A stretch of 64,000 nucleotides of DNA from SHAN690 sp041391765 (GCA_041391765.1 JAWKNJ010000032.1:1-64000); one strand, 5' to 3'; counted from the stretch's first letter, positions 27,244 to 37,396 are shown. The notes: generated by a model from the sequence alone, not told the origin. Numbers and translations are program-made.

Positions 27244-27893
27244 TTTCTGAACATCATATTGAGATCAGAAAGAGCGCAAGGTATTTTGTGTTGGAACCTG
27301 AAAAGGAAACGGTGGCCATCCTATATGCGATTCACGGCTATCGCCAACTTGGCCAATATTTTACAAAGCAGTTCCAAGCGCTGGCTGACCTAGGTGTGAA
27401 GGTCGTTGCACCTGAAGGCTTGCATAGGTTTTATATTGAAGGGTATTCAGGAAGGGTAGGAGCGAGTTGGATGACTAAAGAAGATAGGTTAACAGACATT
27501 AAAGACTATGTCGGATACCTGAACCAACTTCATCATCAGCTAAGTCCGAGTTTTGGGAATTTGCCAATTCACTTGTTAGGATTTAGCCAGGGCGGTCCGA
27601 CTGCATGCCGCTGGTTAGCCGGCTCAGAGGTTGATTTTGCATCGCTGATGCTCTATGCCACTGTGTTTCCAAATGACTTTGATTTTGATGCGAATCAAAG
27701 CAGAATGAAATCCATTCCTACCACCATCGCTTTTGGCGATTCAGATCAGTTCGCTCCAGAGGAAACCATCGCGGAAAAAATGAACTGGTTAAGCATGAAA
27801 GGAATGAATGCAAACTTGATCCGATTCAGAGGCGGACATGAAATTTTTGCTGATGTTCTGTGTCAGTGGTGGCAGAGTATCCAGAACGATTAA
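27240..27893 (+). CDS. Alpha/beta hydrolase, carboxylesterase/phospholipase type
   Basis: 217 residues from TTG 27240, chosen because it overlaps the previous stop as TTGA and because the protein reads sensibly from there (LISEHHIEIRKSARYFV). Fold features: AILYAIHGYRQLGQYF (oxyanion loop region), the nucleophile elbow LLGFSQGGPTACRWL with serine in GFSQG, the acid in AFGDSDQFAPEET and the histidine in RFRGGHEIFAD, giving a complete Ser-Asp-His triad. It resembles PF02230 esterases. Soluble, cytoplasmic; substrate unknown. Confidence 0.82.
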   Translation: MISEHHIEIRKSARYFVLEPEKETVAILYAIHGYRQLGQYFTKQFQALADLGVKVVAPEGLHRFYIEGYSGRVGASWMTKEDRLTDIKDYVGYLNQLHHQLSPSFGNLPIHLLGFSQGGPTACRWLAGSEVDFASLMLYATVFPNDFDFDANQSRMKSIPTTIAFGDSDQFAPEETIAEKMNWLSMKGMNANLIRFRGGHEIFADVLCQWWQSIQND

Positions 27894-27995
27894 CCTTCTT
27901 TAAGAATTCCCAAGTAACAATTCGCGAAGAGCCGCGTCTATGTAGTAGTTCTTTTCAAGAAACTAAAGGTTAGGTTTAGTTAGTTAATAGGGTTT

Positions 27996-28034
27996 AAAGA
28001 GGCGGACGATACCAAAAGTACCGCCTCTTTTTTA
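27996..28034. terminator. Bidirectional terminator between the esterase and the FAH-family gene
   Basis: The stem AAAGAGGCGG at 27996-28005 pairs with CCGCCTCTTT at 28021-28030 across a 15-base loop, followed by T-rich sequence. It separates converging genes (27893 plus, 28032 minus) and the A-tract on the far side makes it usable from both strands. The rest of the gap 27894-28031 shows nothing. Confidence 0.8.
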
Positions 28035-28640
28035 TTTCACCTTAACCGAAAGCAATTGTTGGCCATCGAGAAATGCATCCAACTGATCATTTGCTTCCAC
28101 TTTGCCAACTCCGGCCGGAGTTCCGGTAAATATGATATCTCCAATCTTCAAAGTGAAGTACCTTGAAATTTCCGCGATCAGCCGATCTACAGAGAACAAC
28201 ATGTCCTTCGTGTTTCCTTTTTGAGCGATCGCTCCGTTTTTCTTTAATTCAATGTCTAGATTTTGAATTTTTCGGCTCCCTACTTTCACCCAATCTCCAA
28301 TGGGAGCACTAGCGTCAAAGGCCTTGGCTTTTTCCCAAGGTAGTCCTTTCGACTTCAACTCAGACTGAATATCCCGCGCTGTGAAGTCAATTCCCACCGA
28401 AATCTCATCGTAGTATCTATTCGCAAAGCGTTCTTCAATGTTCTTTCCAAGTCGATTGATTCTTACTACTAACTCGAGTTCGTGATGAACCTCGGATGTA
28501 AAATCAGGAATGAAGAATGGATTCTTTTTTGGAAGCAAGCACGTATCGGGCTTCATGAAGATGACCGGCTCTTTTGGAACTTCGTTATTCAGTTCCTTGG
28601 CGTGATCAACATAATTGCGACCAATACAGACGATTTTCAT
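28032..28640 (-). CDS. Fumarylacetoacetate hydrolase (FAH) family protein
   Basis: 202 residues, the short FAHD1-like form. Key motifs: MKIVCIGRNYVDHAKEL, PVIFMKPDTCLLP, HHELELVVRINRLGK (the metal-binding E-x-E), VGIDFTARDIQ with the metal Asp, PIGDWVKVGS, and IIFTGTPAGVGKVEAND. Family members act on beta-dicarbonyl acids (acylpyruvate hydrolysis, oxaloacetate decarboxylation or isomerisation of aromatic breakdown products) with a divalent metal in the cytoplasm. Substrate unknown; no degradation pathway genes are next to it. The start overlaps the exonuclease stop by 4 bases. Confidence 0.9.
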   Translation of the reverse strand: MKIVCIGRNYVDHAKELNNEVPKEPVIFMKPDTCLLPKKNPFFIPDFTSEVHHELELVVRINRLGKNIEERFANRYYDEISVGIDFTARDIQSELKSKGLPWEKAKAFDASAPIGDWVKVGSRKIQNLDIELKKNGAIAQKGNTKDMLFSVDRLIAEISRYFTLKIGDIIFTGTPAGVGKVEANDQLDAFLDGQQLLSVKVK

Positions 28641-29413
28641 GCTTGTTTGTTTTCCTTGATGCGTGTCATGATGCCCTCAAACACCTTTTTGGTAGAGCGA
28701 GGGAAGTCGCCATTCATCAACCAACCGTAGTATCCGGGTTCTTCTCGAAAAACTTGTTCTACAACTTTGCCTTTGTGTTTCCCGAAATTTATGCATTCCT
28801 TACCTTCATCATTGAATACGATGCGGCCCATAATGTCAGCCGTGTTGTGGAACTTAGAAAACTCGCTTAAAAATGCCACGTCCTTTCCCAAGTCTCCGTA
28901 TTTCTCTAACTGAGCTTCTAATATTTCAAAAGTAGCCTCAATATCTGCCTCAGCACTGTGTGCATTTTCAAGCTCTTTTCCACAGTAAAACTGATAAGCT
29001 GCCTTGAGTGTTCGTTGCTCCATTTTGTGAAACACGTTTTGCACATCCACGAACTTTCGTTCTTGAAAATCGAATTCAACGCCAACGCGCAAAAACTCCT
29101 CGACTAACATGGGAATGTCGAACTTGTTGCTGTTGTAACCAGCCAAGTCACAGTCGAATAAAAACTTGAAAAGGGAAGGGGCTAAGTCAGAAAATGTGGG
29201 TTCCGCGGCTACGTCTTCGTCTGAAATTCCGTGGATAGATGTGGATTCTTCGCTGATCGGCATCTCCGGATTCACGCGATGCGCGCGCATGGTTCGGCTC
29301 CCATCAGGATTGATTTTTAGAATAGCGATTTCAACAATCCGATCGGCACCAACGCTCAGGCCGGTGGTTTCTAAGTCGATAAATGCAATTGGGCGCTCTA
29401 GTGTCAAATTCAT
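28637..29413 (-). CDS. DEDDh 3'-5' exonuclease (DNA polymerase III epsilon-like)
   Basis: 258 residues. ExoI: IAFIDLETTGLSVGADRIVE with Asp13 and Glu15; ExoII: DLAGYNSNKFDIPML; ExoIII: NAHSAEADIEATFEI with the histidine and Asp of the DEDDh group. These two-metal enzymes remove nucleotides from 3' ends of DNA (proofreading, repair) or RNA. The C-terminal ~65 residues (FGKHKGKVVEQVFREEP, YYGWLMNGDFPRST) form a small extra domain often attached to this exonuclease in Bacteroidota, resembling DUF3820. Probably a housekeeping nuclease. Upstream, a 58-base gap follows the OmpA gene stop at 29472. Confidence 0.9.
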   Translation of the reverse strand: MNLTLERPIAFIDLETTGLSVGADRIVEIAILKINPDGSRTMRAHRVNPEMPISEESTSIHGISDEDVAAEPTFSDLAPSLFKFLFDCDLAGYNSNKFDIPMLVEEFLRVGVEFDFQERKFVDVQNVFHKMEQRTLKAAYQFYCGKELENAHSAEADIEATFEILEAQLEKYGDLGKDVAFLSEFSKFHNTADIMGRIVFNDEGKECINFGKHKGKVVEQVFREEPGYYGWLMNGDFPRSTKKVFEGIMTRIKENKQA

Positions 29414-29471
29414 AGGGCGCCAAATGTAAGGGGTGAAAATCAGGCAGGATAGATGTTTATCCTGTTAATGC

Positions 29472-32468
29472 TTAAAATTTAAGTACAACATTGTCAGCTG
29501 TGCCCGCCTTGTCAATTTTAAATTCACATCTGCGATTCAACTGACGACCCTCAGGATTGTCGCTGCCATCTGGGTTTGCGTTTGGCGCGATTGGAACAGC
29601 TTCACCGAAGTACTGATATGTAACACGCGATTCATCCACTCCACCTTTCTGAACGATATGATTTGTCGCTGCCTTGGCGCGTCTTTCAGAAAGCGCCATG
29701 TTGTATTCGACAGTTCCAATCCAGTCCGCGTGGCCATCCACTTGCACTTCAACACCACCCTTCGCCTTCATGTAGTTTGAAACCTTGTTCAACTCGGCAA
29801 TACTCTCTTTTCTTAGGTCTGATTTGTCAAAGTCAAACAAGATGTTTCGGAATACGATGGTCTCTTCCTCCATGGTTGGAGTGGCTGTTGTTGGCTGTTT
29901 TTCTTTGGCTACTTCTGATGTGGTTGCCTGTTGCTCTGCTATCGCGTCAGACTCTTTAGAGGCAGCGTTTGCTTCCATGACAGTTTCTACTTTCTCCTCT
30001 GTAGGTTGGGCGGCTGCAATTTCGCTGACAGTGGCCTGGGGTTTATCCGGCTCGATTGACTGCTCAGAAGCAACCATTTCTTCAGCTTGAGCCGTTGTCG
30101 GTTGAATCGCCTCTTCAGACTTTTCAACAACTACAGCTGCCACCTGAGTTTCCTCGGATGTTGTCTCGGTCGAGGCAGGTTCAGCTTTGACCGCTGGTGC
30201 TTTTGTAGTCTCCGTTTGTTCTACCATAGCTACAGCAGGTTCCTCCTTTTCTGTTGCCGCCTTCGGTTCTGCCGATTTCGCCTGTGGTTCCGCAGCAGCT
30301 ATGTCACCCGGAACAATGAACTCGCTCGAATCGATCAGTTGCGGTACAATAAGCCTGCTATTATCATTTTCAGGAATAGTGGCCATGTAAATGCTAACAG
30401 GAGCGTCTTTGATTTTGTTCTCAATGATTTCAACTTGTTGCTTTGGGTAAACCTCTTCAGGTTTAATGCCACTTGCAATCATATAGTTGACACGTGCTTC
30501 CGCGTACATTTCGCTATAATATTGGCGATCGGCTTCCATGATTTTGTCCGAATAACTAGCTTCATATTCGTCTCGCGCCTGAATCGTAGAAACTGGTTTG
30601 TCTCCAATTGTTTCGCTTGCCAACCTGACACCATTTGGATCCAAAACATCGATTAGTCGAACGTAGTTGGTTAACTCAATCGGATTGAATTTCTTGGCGA
30701 TTTCAGATCGCAGGGCATCCAGTTGCTCATCATCCGTAGGAACCTCTCCAGCATCTGCATACTCTTCTTCGATTTTTTTGTCGACATCAAAGAATGCGTT
30801 ATTGATTAATACGCGCTGGGCATATGGGCGTCCGGCTGAATCTTCGAGAGTTTCGATGCGCATTTCTTGAAAAAGTGAATAGTAGTCACATTGCTTGGGA
30901 ACAGTAAACTCACCGTGGTGTGCCATGTATCCGTCACACTCTATCTTAAATCCATATCTGTTTTCAGTTTTCAGGCGCATTTGGTATTTTCCAGTCTTGG
31001 CGTCAGTTCTGTATGTGTTGATGATCACATTTGTCTTGGGATCAAAAACAGTGATGGTTGCGCCAATCGGACCGCCAAGGTCTTCACTCTGAACAATGCC
31101 TCTGATGATCGTGTTTGTGACCTGCTTACAATCCAGCACGATCCTGTAGATGTCTGTTTCACCATATCCACCATCGCGATCGGAAGCATAGTATCCTACT
31201 GCGCCATCATCAGATGTGACGAAGTAGCGATCGTGTCCTGGAGTATTAATGGGCGGTCCCAAGTTTTCGGCTTTTCCCCAAGTGCCGTCAGGATTGCGCA
31301 CGGATTTGAAGATGTCATAGTCACCCATGGAGTTATGTCCCGTTGAAGCGAAGTAAAGCGTATTGCCATCAGGGGTAAGGAAGGGTGCATCTTCCTCGGC
31401 CTTGGTGTTGATGTTTTTCCCAAGGTTTTCTAAGGCTTTCCACTGGCCGAAGTCATCTTTTGTTGTTATGTAAATATCACGTCCTCCAAGTCCAGACTTG
31501 ATATCACTCACCACGAACATGGTTTTTTGATCCTGAGTGATGAAAACCGATGGTTCAAATCCTTTATCAGAATTGATTCGACCCCCGGCCTTTGTAGGAA
31601 TCGTCCAAAAGCCGTCTTCTAACTTACTCACCCAAACATCCAAATCACGGTAAATGAAAAGCTCGGTTTCGTTGTTCGAATATGTAATTGTCGCATCATG
31701 GATTTCGGTGTTAAATGCCGAGTTGATATACCTGCTCGTTGAGTCATAGTTTAATGCCGGTGTATACTCTCCATTCACGCTGATAGAATAATAGATGTCT
31801 TCAAAGTACTTGTCATCAATGTCCAGCTCACCTCCCGTTGAGTTATCCCTTCTTGAGGTGAATAGGATGATGCTTTCATCATTTGTTACTACGGGGGAAT
31901 AGTCAGGATAGGGACTGTTGATAGCCTCCCCCATGTTCTCAATTCTGATATAGTCAAGGTTGTTTTCAAATTGAACCATACCATTCTCGCACATTTCGAT
32001 GTATCGATTCACGTCTTCTTCGACTTCATTTGGATCCATCCCAGATTTCTTGAGTTGAATTTTATATTGCTCGAAGTAATCAATCGCGATGTCAAAATTT
32101 CCAGCGTATTGTTCTGATTTCCCTGCAAATAAGAACATGTCAGCCAGCGTATCGGATTTTGTGTTTTGAATGGCTTTTTCTAGGTATTGGGCAGCCTGTC
32201 CTCGATGAATCCCTTGTTCGTAGATGGCCAATCCCATTTCATAGTTGTAGTCTGGATTATTCGGATCCAACTTTAGTAGGTCGGTGTAAATAGAGATGGC
32301 CTCTCCGAATTTTTCTGACCTCAATGCCTTGACGGCATCCATCCTGAGTTTCTTCTCTTCTCTGGTTTGTCCAATGGCTGAAATGGCCGACAGTAGGAAA
32401 ATGAAAATAAGAAGGAGGAAGTATTTACCGGGCTTGGATGAGTCAACGATCCTTTCAGCGTACCGCAT
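29472..32468 (-). CDS. TPR/PD40/OmpA-family envelope protein
   Basis: ~998 residues from ATG 32468 (MRYAERIVDSSKPGKYFLL, hydrophobic core LLIFIFLLSAISAIGQ); a longer frame to 32522 is less likely. Order: TPR-like helices (residues ~30-150: EAISIYTDLLKLDPNNPDY), PD40/WD40-like propeller strands (IILFTSRRDNSTGGELDID, TLYFASTGHNSMGDYDIF, VGYYASDRDGGYGETDIY), a CarboxypepD-like domain (IRGIVQSEDLGGPIGATIT), a long Ala/Glu/Thr-rich disordered linker (~130 residues), and a C-terminal OmpA domain (ILFDFDKSDLRKESIAELN, VDGHADWIGTVEYNM, GRQLNRRCEFK). The layout matches PorE-like T9SS envelope anchors. The next PD40 gene upstream starts 90 bases from it. Confidence 0.88.
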   Translation of the reverse strand: MRYAERIVDSSKPGKYFLLLIFIFLLSAISAIGQTREEKKLRMDAVKALRSEKFGEAISIYTDLLKLDPNNPDYNYEMGLAIYEQGIHRGQAAQYLEKAIQNTKSDTLADMFLFAGKSEQYAGNFDIAIDYFEQYKIQLKKSGMDPNEVEEDVNRYIEMCENGMVQFENNLDYIRIENMGEAINSPYPDYSPVVTNDESIILFTSRRDNSTGGELDIDDKYFEDIYYSISVNGEYTPALNYDSTSRYINSAFNTEIHDATITYSNNETELFIYRDLDVWVSKLEDGFWTIPTKAGGRINSDKGFEPSVFITQDQKTMFVVSDIKSGLGGRDIYITTKDDFGQWKALENLGKNINTKAEEDAPFLTPDGNTLYFASTGHNSMGDYDIFKSVRNPDGTWGKAENLGPPINTPGHDRYFVTSDDGAVGYYASDRDGGYGETDIYRIVLDCKQVTNTIIRGIVQSEDLGGPIGATITVFDPKTNVIINTYRTDAKTGKYQMRLKTENRYGFKIECDGYMAHHGEFTVPKQCDYYSLFQEMRIETLEDSAGRPYAQRVLINNAFFDVDKKIEEEYADAGEVPTDDEQLDALRSEIAKKFNPIELTNYVRLIDVLDPNGVRLASETIGDKPVSTIQARDEYEASYSDKIMEADRQYYSEMYAEARVNYMIASGIKPEEVYPKQQVEIIENKIKDAPVSIYMATIPENDNSRLIVPQLIDSSEFIVPGDIAAAEPQAKSAEPKAATEKEEPAVAMVEQTETTKAPAVKAEPASTETTSEETQVAAVVVEKSEEAIQPTTAQAEEMVASEQSIEPDKPQATVSEIAAAQPTEEKVETVMEANAASKESDAIAEQQATTSEVAKEKQPTTATPTMEEETIVFRNILFDFDKSDLRKESIAELNKVSNYMKAKGGVEVQVDGHADWIGTVEYNMALSERRAKAATNHIVQKGGVDESRVTYQYFGEAVPIAPNANPDGSDNPEGRQLNRRCEFKIDKAGTADNVVLKF

Positions 32469-32558
32469 AAAACAAGGGATTTTTGATGTTGTTACAAAAC
32501 TACCCCCCTTTGAAAGGGGCATTTTTCAACATAATTCCTTGTTTTAAACAGAAATTTG

Positions 32559-35500
32559 TTAATTCAGGATTATTTTAAAATACTGATAATCAGAGTATGT
32601 AACTTCCTTTGATTTCTCTGATGGTTGATAACTTGGTCCGTTGACATCAAATTTCTGTTCGGTTGTCGATATCTTGTTAATATCGATTCCGGCACTTTTG
32701 CAGGCCGCAAAGAATGCTGATTTACCATTGTCTAAACGCGCTTTTGCCAGGGCTTCATTACCTCCTTCGAATCCAGTTGGAACTCTCGATGCGCTTGCTT
32801 CAAATGCTGCACCTAGCTTGTCGTTTTTGCTCAATCGCTCCTGAGCCGCCATGACTGCTTCTCGCATTCTTTGTGGATCAAATGTTTGGCTCACATTGTA
32901 GGGCATGGTAAAGATGAAGGCGTTATCACTTGAAACGGATGTTGAGGTTTGGGCTTTTTCCCTGACCTTGTTTGAGTAGAGGCCTCTGCTCGTCATTGTC
33001 AGAGGAATTTTCCGCAAAACACTACTACCCTTAGACTCTTCAATCCAGATTTCTCCGTCAATCTTAAGTTCGGTGAAAAGCTCGATGGTATAATCATCGT
33101 TTTTCAACTTGTGAAAAACAAACGATTGATCGCCCTTTGTCAATTCAGTGAAGAGTACTTTGCCATTCGCGTCAAGGAATCGAATTGCCGTTCCGGTTGG
33201 TATTTTTATACCAGACTCTGTTTTCAGGAAATACTGAATATCCTCACACTTGACCGGGGTCGATGTCTTATTTGAAAACACTCCCGCCCTGATGTTTTGA
33301 AGCTCGATTACACGGATTTGTCTTTCACCGTAAACCTCTTCAATCCATACTTTCTCAGTTGGGTCAATTTCTGCTACTAGCTCTAAACCATAATCACGAT
33401 CATCGGAAAGCCTATGAAACACGAAGGATCCATCTCCCTTGACAAGCTCGGTGAATAGAACCGATCCATCTTCCGCAATAAATCGAATGCTGGCCTTGGG
33501 GGGGATAGGCATCATACTCTCCAGGCGAACGAAGTATACGGTCCTTTCTTCGGTCACAGGAGCTTTGCCCACACGTTCCATGCTGCTATAGACAGCCTCA
33601 TCAATATTGTGCAGGTCGATGATTCGAATGGATGCCCCGTTTCTGGTCTCTTCAATCCAAACACGTTCGTGCGGATCTTTTGCCATGTCCAATTGAAGTT
33701 CAAAGTCAAGGTCGCCTTTCAGTTTGTGGAACACAAAGCTTCCATCTTCATTGACGACCTCAGTGAATGCCACATCACCATTCTTTTGAATAAACTTAAT
33801 AACACTTCCTGCTGCTAATGGTTTCCCGCTTTCGGTTCTTATATAGTACTTGCTCTCAACTTTCGTCAACGCCTGCTGAGGCATTGTGACATCTTTTGGA
33901 GCTTTTCCTTCTTCATAGAATACATTTCCTGTAACAATCATATTGATTGGCACAAGTGTTTTGGTTTTGTCGTCTAACACGATATTAAGCTTGCTGTTAT
34001 CAGCGCCTTCTACCAACGGTTTTAAGACATAGTTCTGATCGGTTTTGAGTGTCTTGAACATGAAGTATCCGTCTTTACTAACATAAGCGGTATCAAGGAC
34101 TTCACCTTTACCGTCCAGGTAAAGCACTCTAGAACCAATGGGTATGCTCTCCTTATTTCCAAAGAATGAGAGTTTCCATCGCGCTACATTTCCTAACACT
34201 TCGTCAGAAAGAGCAATTATCCGTTGTCGATCACCGTCTGTTGGAGTAAGGAATATTTCACGTTGTAATTCTTGGTATTTCGACCCAACTGGAATGTCTA
34301 TATTCTCTTGGTACATGGTCGCTTCACCAAGTTTTAAAGTAACTGTGTATTCACGCCCTGATGGGATAATGAATACAAAACTTCCATTCCGTTCAACTGG
34401 TTTAGCTACTCCGATCAATGCGTTCGACTCGCGTTCGGTGATACTGATGTCAATGTTGTCAGGCAGTTTTTCGTTTGGAGCAGGGAAGACATAACCCTTC
34501 AATACAGCGAATGTGCTCAAGTCAACATCAGCCGCTTCTTCCTCTTCGCTTTTGTATTCGATGACATAAATGTCCGTGCTGCCCATCGTCTCGACTCCCT
34601 TGTTTGAAGAGTAATAGGCGCGTGTACCGCTCGGAGTGCTCACATAGCTGTGATCATCATCGGTGGAATTGATTGGATAACCAAGATTAGATGGTTGAGT
34701 CCAATTCCCGTTCTGGTCTTTTCTTGTAACAAAGACATCATATCCACCCATCGACTCATGACCATTAGAGGAGAAGTACATTGTTTTTCCATCAGGGTGT
34801 AAATAAGGAGCGTTCTCATCTCCAGCAGTGTTGATCGGCTTTCCCGCGTTTATGGCTTTTCCCCATTCTCCATTAGGAAGCTTTTGGCAATACCAAATGT
34901 CCTTTCCGCCTTCACCGCCTTTTCGATCACTGACGAAATAAAGTCGCTGCTCATCCGATGTGATGGTTGCGAAAAACTCATTATCGGTGGTGTTTACGTT
35001 TGAGCCTACTAATCCGGGTTGACTCCAGCCTGTCCCGAGCACAAAGTCACTTTCATATATGTTTCCATCACCGTTGTATGTTTTGTAGATGTAAAGTTTG
35101 CGTCCATCCGGACTCATGCTAACTACTGAGGAGTGTTCATCGGCTACATTAATGTTCAGTAATTCAGGTTCCATCCAGTTACCGTTGATGCTTCTAAAGC
35201 TCACATACATGTCTTCATAAAACATTCCCGTAGACGCCTCCGTTTTTCCCTGATTTGAAGCATCTGTACGCATTCTTCTTGACGTGAAGTAGAGCGTATT
35301 CTCGTCAAATGCCACAATAGGCGAGTATTCAGCGTATGGTGAATTGATCGGTGATCCGATATTGATGATTTGCGCTTCTACAGGATCGGCCATCAATTTT
35401 CTGGCCGTTGCGCACATTCTGAGTCCAGCTTCGGCATCGGGGCGTAGATAGTGTTTCTTGCTGGCGTCATCCAAAAACTTTTGATAGTAATGCTCTGCAG

Positions 35501-35858
35501 AGTCAAGATTAGTGGCAATGTGTTCCGCCTTTCCTAGATAGAAATAAGTCTCCACAGGAGCTCCTTTGAAGTCCGATGCAAATGGATCGTATATTTTTCG
35601 CACATCTTTGGCTGCATTTTTTAGAAAGGGTAAGGCACGATCGCGTTCCATTCCCAAATCCAAATAACATCGTCCAAGTTTATAGTTCAGGTTGGCATTG
35701 TCCGGTTGTTCGGTGAGTAAGCTGATCCAAATTGGAATGGACAAACCAAAGTATCCATCTTCAGTGAGCAGGTTTGCTTCGGTGAATTGTTCCCTGAATG
35801 ATTGTGCGCTTGCACTGACGCTTATCAATAGGAATAGCGAAGCGAGCAGTTTTTTCAT
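32559..35858 (-). CDS. TPR/PD40 envelope protein without an OmpA domain
   Basis: ~1099 residues from ATG 35858 (MKKLLASLFLLISVSASAQ); a longer frame to 35918 precedes the signal peptide. TPR helices (~30-160) are followed by PD40 propeller strands (ENTLYFTSRRMRTDA, QRLYFVSDRKGGEGGKDIW, KTMYFSSNGHESMGGYDVF, TRAYYSSNKGVETMGSTDIY), then CNA-B-like segments and three tandem ~95-residue repeats (KYYIRTESGKPL..., YFVRLESMMPI..., YFLKTESGIKI...) each with xxxIRFIxxxG and WIEE motifs. The C-terminus ends SDYQYFKIILN, with no OmpA or SPOR domain seen, unlike its neighbour. Possibly a partner protein of 29472-32468. Confidence 0.85.
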   Translation of the reverse strand: MKKLLASLFLLISVSASAQSFREQFTEANLLTEDGYFGLSIPIWISLLTEQPDNANLNYKLGRCYLDLGMERDRALPFLKNAAKDVRKIYDPFASDFKGAPVETYFYLGKAEHIATNLDSAEHYYQKFLDDASKKHYLRPDAEAGLRMCATARKLMADPVEAQIINIGSPINSPYAEYSPIVAFDENTLYFTSRRMRTDASNQGKTEASTGMFYEDMYVSFRSINGNWMEPELLNINVADEHSSVVSMSPDGRKLYIYKTYNGDGNIYESDFVLGTGWSQPGLVGSNVNTTDNEFFATITSDEQRLYFVSDRKGGEGGKDIWYCQKLPNGEWGKAINAGKPINTAGDENAPYLHPDGKTMYFSSNGHESMGGYDVFVTRKDQNGNWTQPSNLGYPINSTDDDHSYVSTPSGTRAYYSSNKGVETMGSTDIYVIEYKSEEEEAADVDLSTFAVLKGYVFPAPNEKLPDNIDISITERESNALIGVAKPVERNGSFVFIIPSGREYTVTLKLGEATMYQENIDIPVGSKYQELQREIFLTPTDGDRQRIIALSDEVLGNVARWKLSFFGNKESIPIGSRVLYLDGKGEVLDTAYVSKDGYFMFKTLKTDQNYVLKPLVEGADNSKLNIVLDDKTKTLVPINMIVTGNVFYEEGKAPKDVTMPQQALTKVESKYYIRTESGKPLAAGSVIKFIQKNGDVAFTEVVNEDGSFVFHKLKGDLDFELQLDMAKDPHERVWIEETRNGASIRIIDLHNIDEAVYSSMERVGKAPVTEERTVYFVRLESMMPIPPKASIRFIAEDGSVLFTELVKGDGSFVFHRLSDDRDYGLELVAEIDPTEKVWIEEVYGERQIRVIELQNIRAGVFSNKTSTPVKCEDIQYFLKTESGIKIPTGTAIRFLDANGKVLFTELTKGDQSFVFHKLKNDDYTIELFTELKIDGEIWIEESKGSSVLRKIPLTMTSRGLYSNKVREKAQTSTSVSSDNAFIFTMPYNVSQTFDPQRMREAVMAAQERLSKNDKLGAAFEASASRVPTGFEGGNEALAKARLDNGKSAFFAACKSAGIDINKISTTEQKFDVNGPSYQPSEKSKEVTYSDYQYFKIILN

Positions 35859-35947
35859 GTTCGTAGCATGGTGGTGTAAACCAAAAATAGGCAATGGTGC
35901 CGCTAAAGCGGCACGCAATGCCTATTGTTTCAAAAATCTGTTGTGAA

Positions 35948-37291
35948 TTATATTTCTCTATTGACGTCCCAGCTTTCCAAGTAGTCAGCCACTCTTCTCA
36001 CAAACATTCCACCTAAAGCACCGTCAACAACGCGGTGATCGTATGAATGAGACAAGAACATCTTATGACGGATTCCAATGGTGTCTCCCTCTGGAGTTTC
36101 AATCACAGCAGGCTTTTTCACAATCGCACCTACAGCCATAATGGCTACTTGCGGTTGGTTTATGATTGGCGTGCCTAACAAATTTCCAAAAGTTCCAACG
36201 TTCGTTAATGTGTAGGTCCCTCCTTGAATTTCGTCCGGAAGCAATTTGTTTGCTCTTGCTCTGTTCGCTAGATCATTCACGGCCTTGGTCAAACCATAGA
36301 GGTTTAGTCTATCCGCGTTTTTAATTACTGGAACGATAAGATTTCCGCTTGGCAAAGCAGCGGCCATGCCAATATTGATGTTCTTCTTGCGAATGATTTT
36401 GTCCCCATCAACGGAGATGTTGATTAATGGAAAATCCTTGATAGCTCGCGCAATAGCCTCGATGAAAACAGGAGTGAACGTTAGCTTTTCTCCTTCACGT
36501 TTCTCGAATTGATTCTTGTGCTTATTTCTCCAATTTACAATGTTGGTTACATCTGCTTCCACAAAGCTGGTTACGTGTGGTGATGTATGTTTAGACTTCA
36601 CCATGTGATCCGCGATCAACTTGCGCATTCTATCCATCTCAATGATCTCCACATCTCCGGTCATGGATGGAGCTGAAGCTGCTGCCGACACCGGCTTTGG
36701 AGCTGCGGTCGGCTGTGACGCCTCAGGTTCTGGTGCGCTGATGGTAGTAGAAGTCCCGTTTCCATTCGTCCTGGATTCCACGTAGGCAAGTATGTCTTTC
36801 TTAGTTACTCTTCCGTTTTGGCCTGATCCGGATACACGATCAAGCTCTTGAACCGCGATACCTTCTTCCTTTGCAATGCTTTTCACGAGGGGGCTATAAA
36901 ACCTGTCGGAACCTGAAAAGTCAGCATGAACCGGAGCGGGAGTTGAGTTGGCTGCGACAGCATCTGAAACAATTTTTTCAGCAACTTCAACAGGTGATGG
37001 TGCCGATGCGCGTTCAACGGATGGCGCTGCCGGGGCTCCGGAAACTTCACCTTCAGCCGCAATAATTGCGATGGGTTGACCAACTTTTGCCACTTCGCCT
37101 TCTGCAACCAATAACTTAACAATGGTTCCTCCAGTTGGAGCGGGAACTTCACTGTCAACCTTGTCAGTGGCGATCTCAACAATGGCTTCCTCCGCCTCTA
37201 CAGTATCCCCTTCTTTTTTAAGCCAAGTGGTGATTGTTGCTTCCGCAACGCTTTCTCCCATTTTGGGTAATATAACCTCAGTTTGTGCCAT
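35948..37291 (-). CDS. Lipoyl-dependent 2-oxo acid dehydrogenase E2 acyltransferase
   Basis: 447 residues. N-terminal lipoyl domain with the modified lysine Lys44 in EIATDKVDSEVPAP; a Pro/Ala/Glu-rich linker; a peripheral subunit-binding domain (~130-172: FYSPLVKSIAKEEGI, GSGQNGRVTKKDI); a second linker; and a catalytic domain ending HSYDHRVVDGALGG with active-site His419 and the DHRxxDG motif. It transfers acyl groups from E1 to CoA in the pyruvate, 2-oxoglutarate or branched-chain complex; which one is not decidable from sequence. No E1 or E3 gene is adjacent. Cytoplasmic. The start at 37291 (MAQTEVILPKMGESVAEAT) is well supported. Confidence 0.93.
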   Translation of the reverse strand: MAQTEVILPKMGESVAEATITTWLKKEGDTVEAEEAIVEIATDKVDSEVPAPTGGTIVKLLVAEGEVAKVGQPIAIIAAEGEVSGAPAAPSVERASAPSPVEVAEKIVSDAVAANSTPAPVHADFSGSDRFYSPLVKSIAKEEGIAVQELDRVSGSGQNGRVTKKDILAYVESRTNGNGTSTTISAPEPEASQPTAAPKPVSAAASAPSMTGDVEIIEMDRMRKLIADHMVKSKHTSPHVTSFVEADVTNIVNWRNKHKNQFEKREGEKLTFTPVFIEAIARAIKDFPLINISVDGDKIIRKKNINIGMAAALPSGNLIVPVIKNADRLNLYGLTKAVNDLANRARANKLLPDEIQGGTYTLTNVGTFGNLLGTPIINQPQVAIMAVGAIVKKPAVIETPEGDTIGIRHKMFLSHSYDHRVVDGALGGMFVRRVADYLESWDVNREI

Positions 37292-37396
37292 GTGAAAAGT
37301 GCTTTTATTGCAGGCCGCGAAGGTAAGTTATTGCGCGATAGTCAAAAAGTGTAAATGTGCTTGGATAGTGTAAACTCCGTGTCGTTTCTTCGCGCC

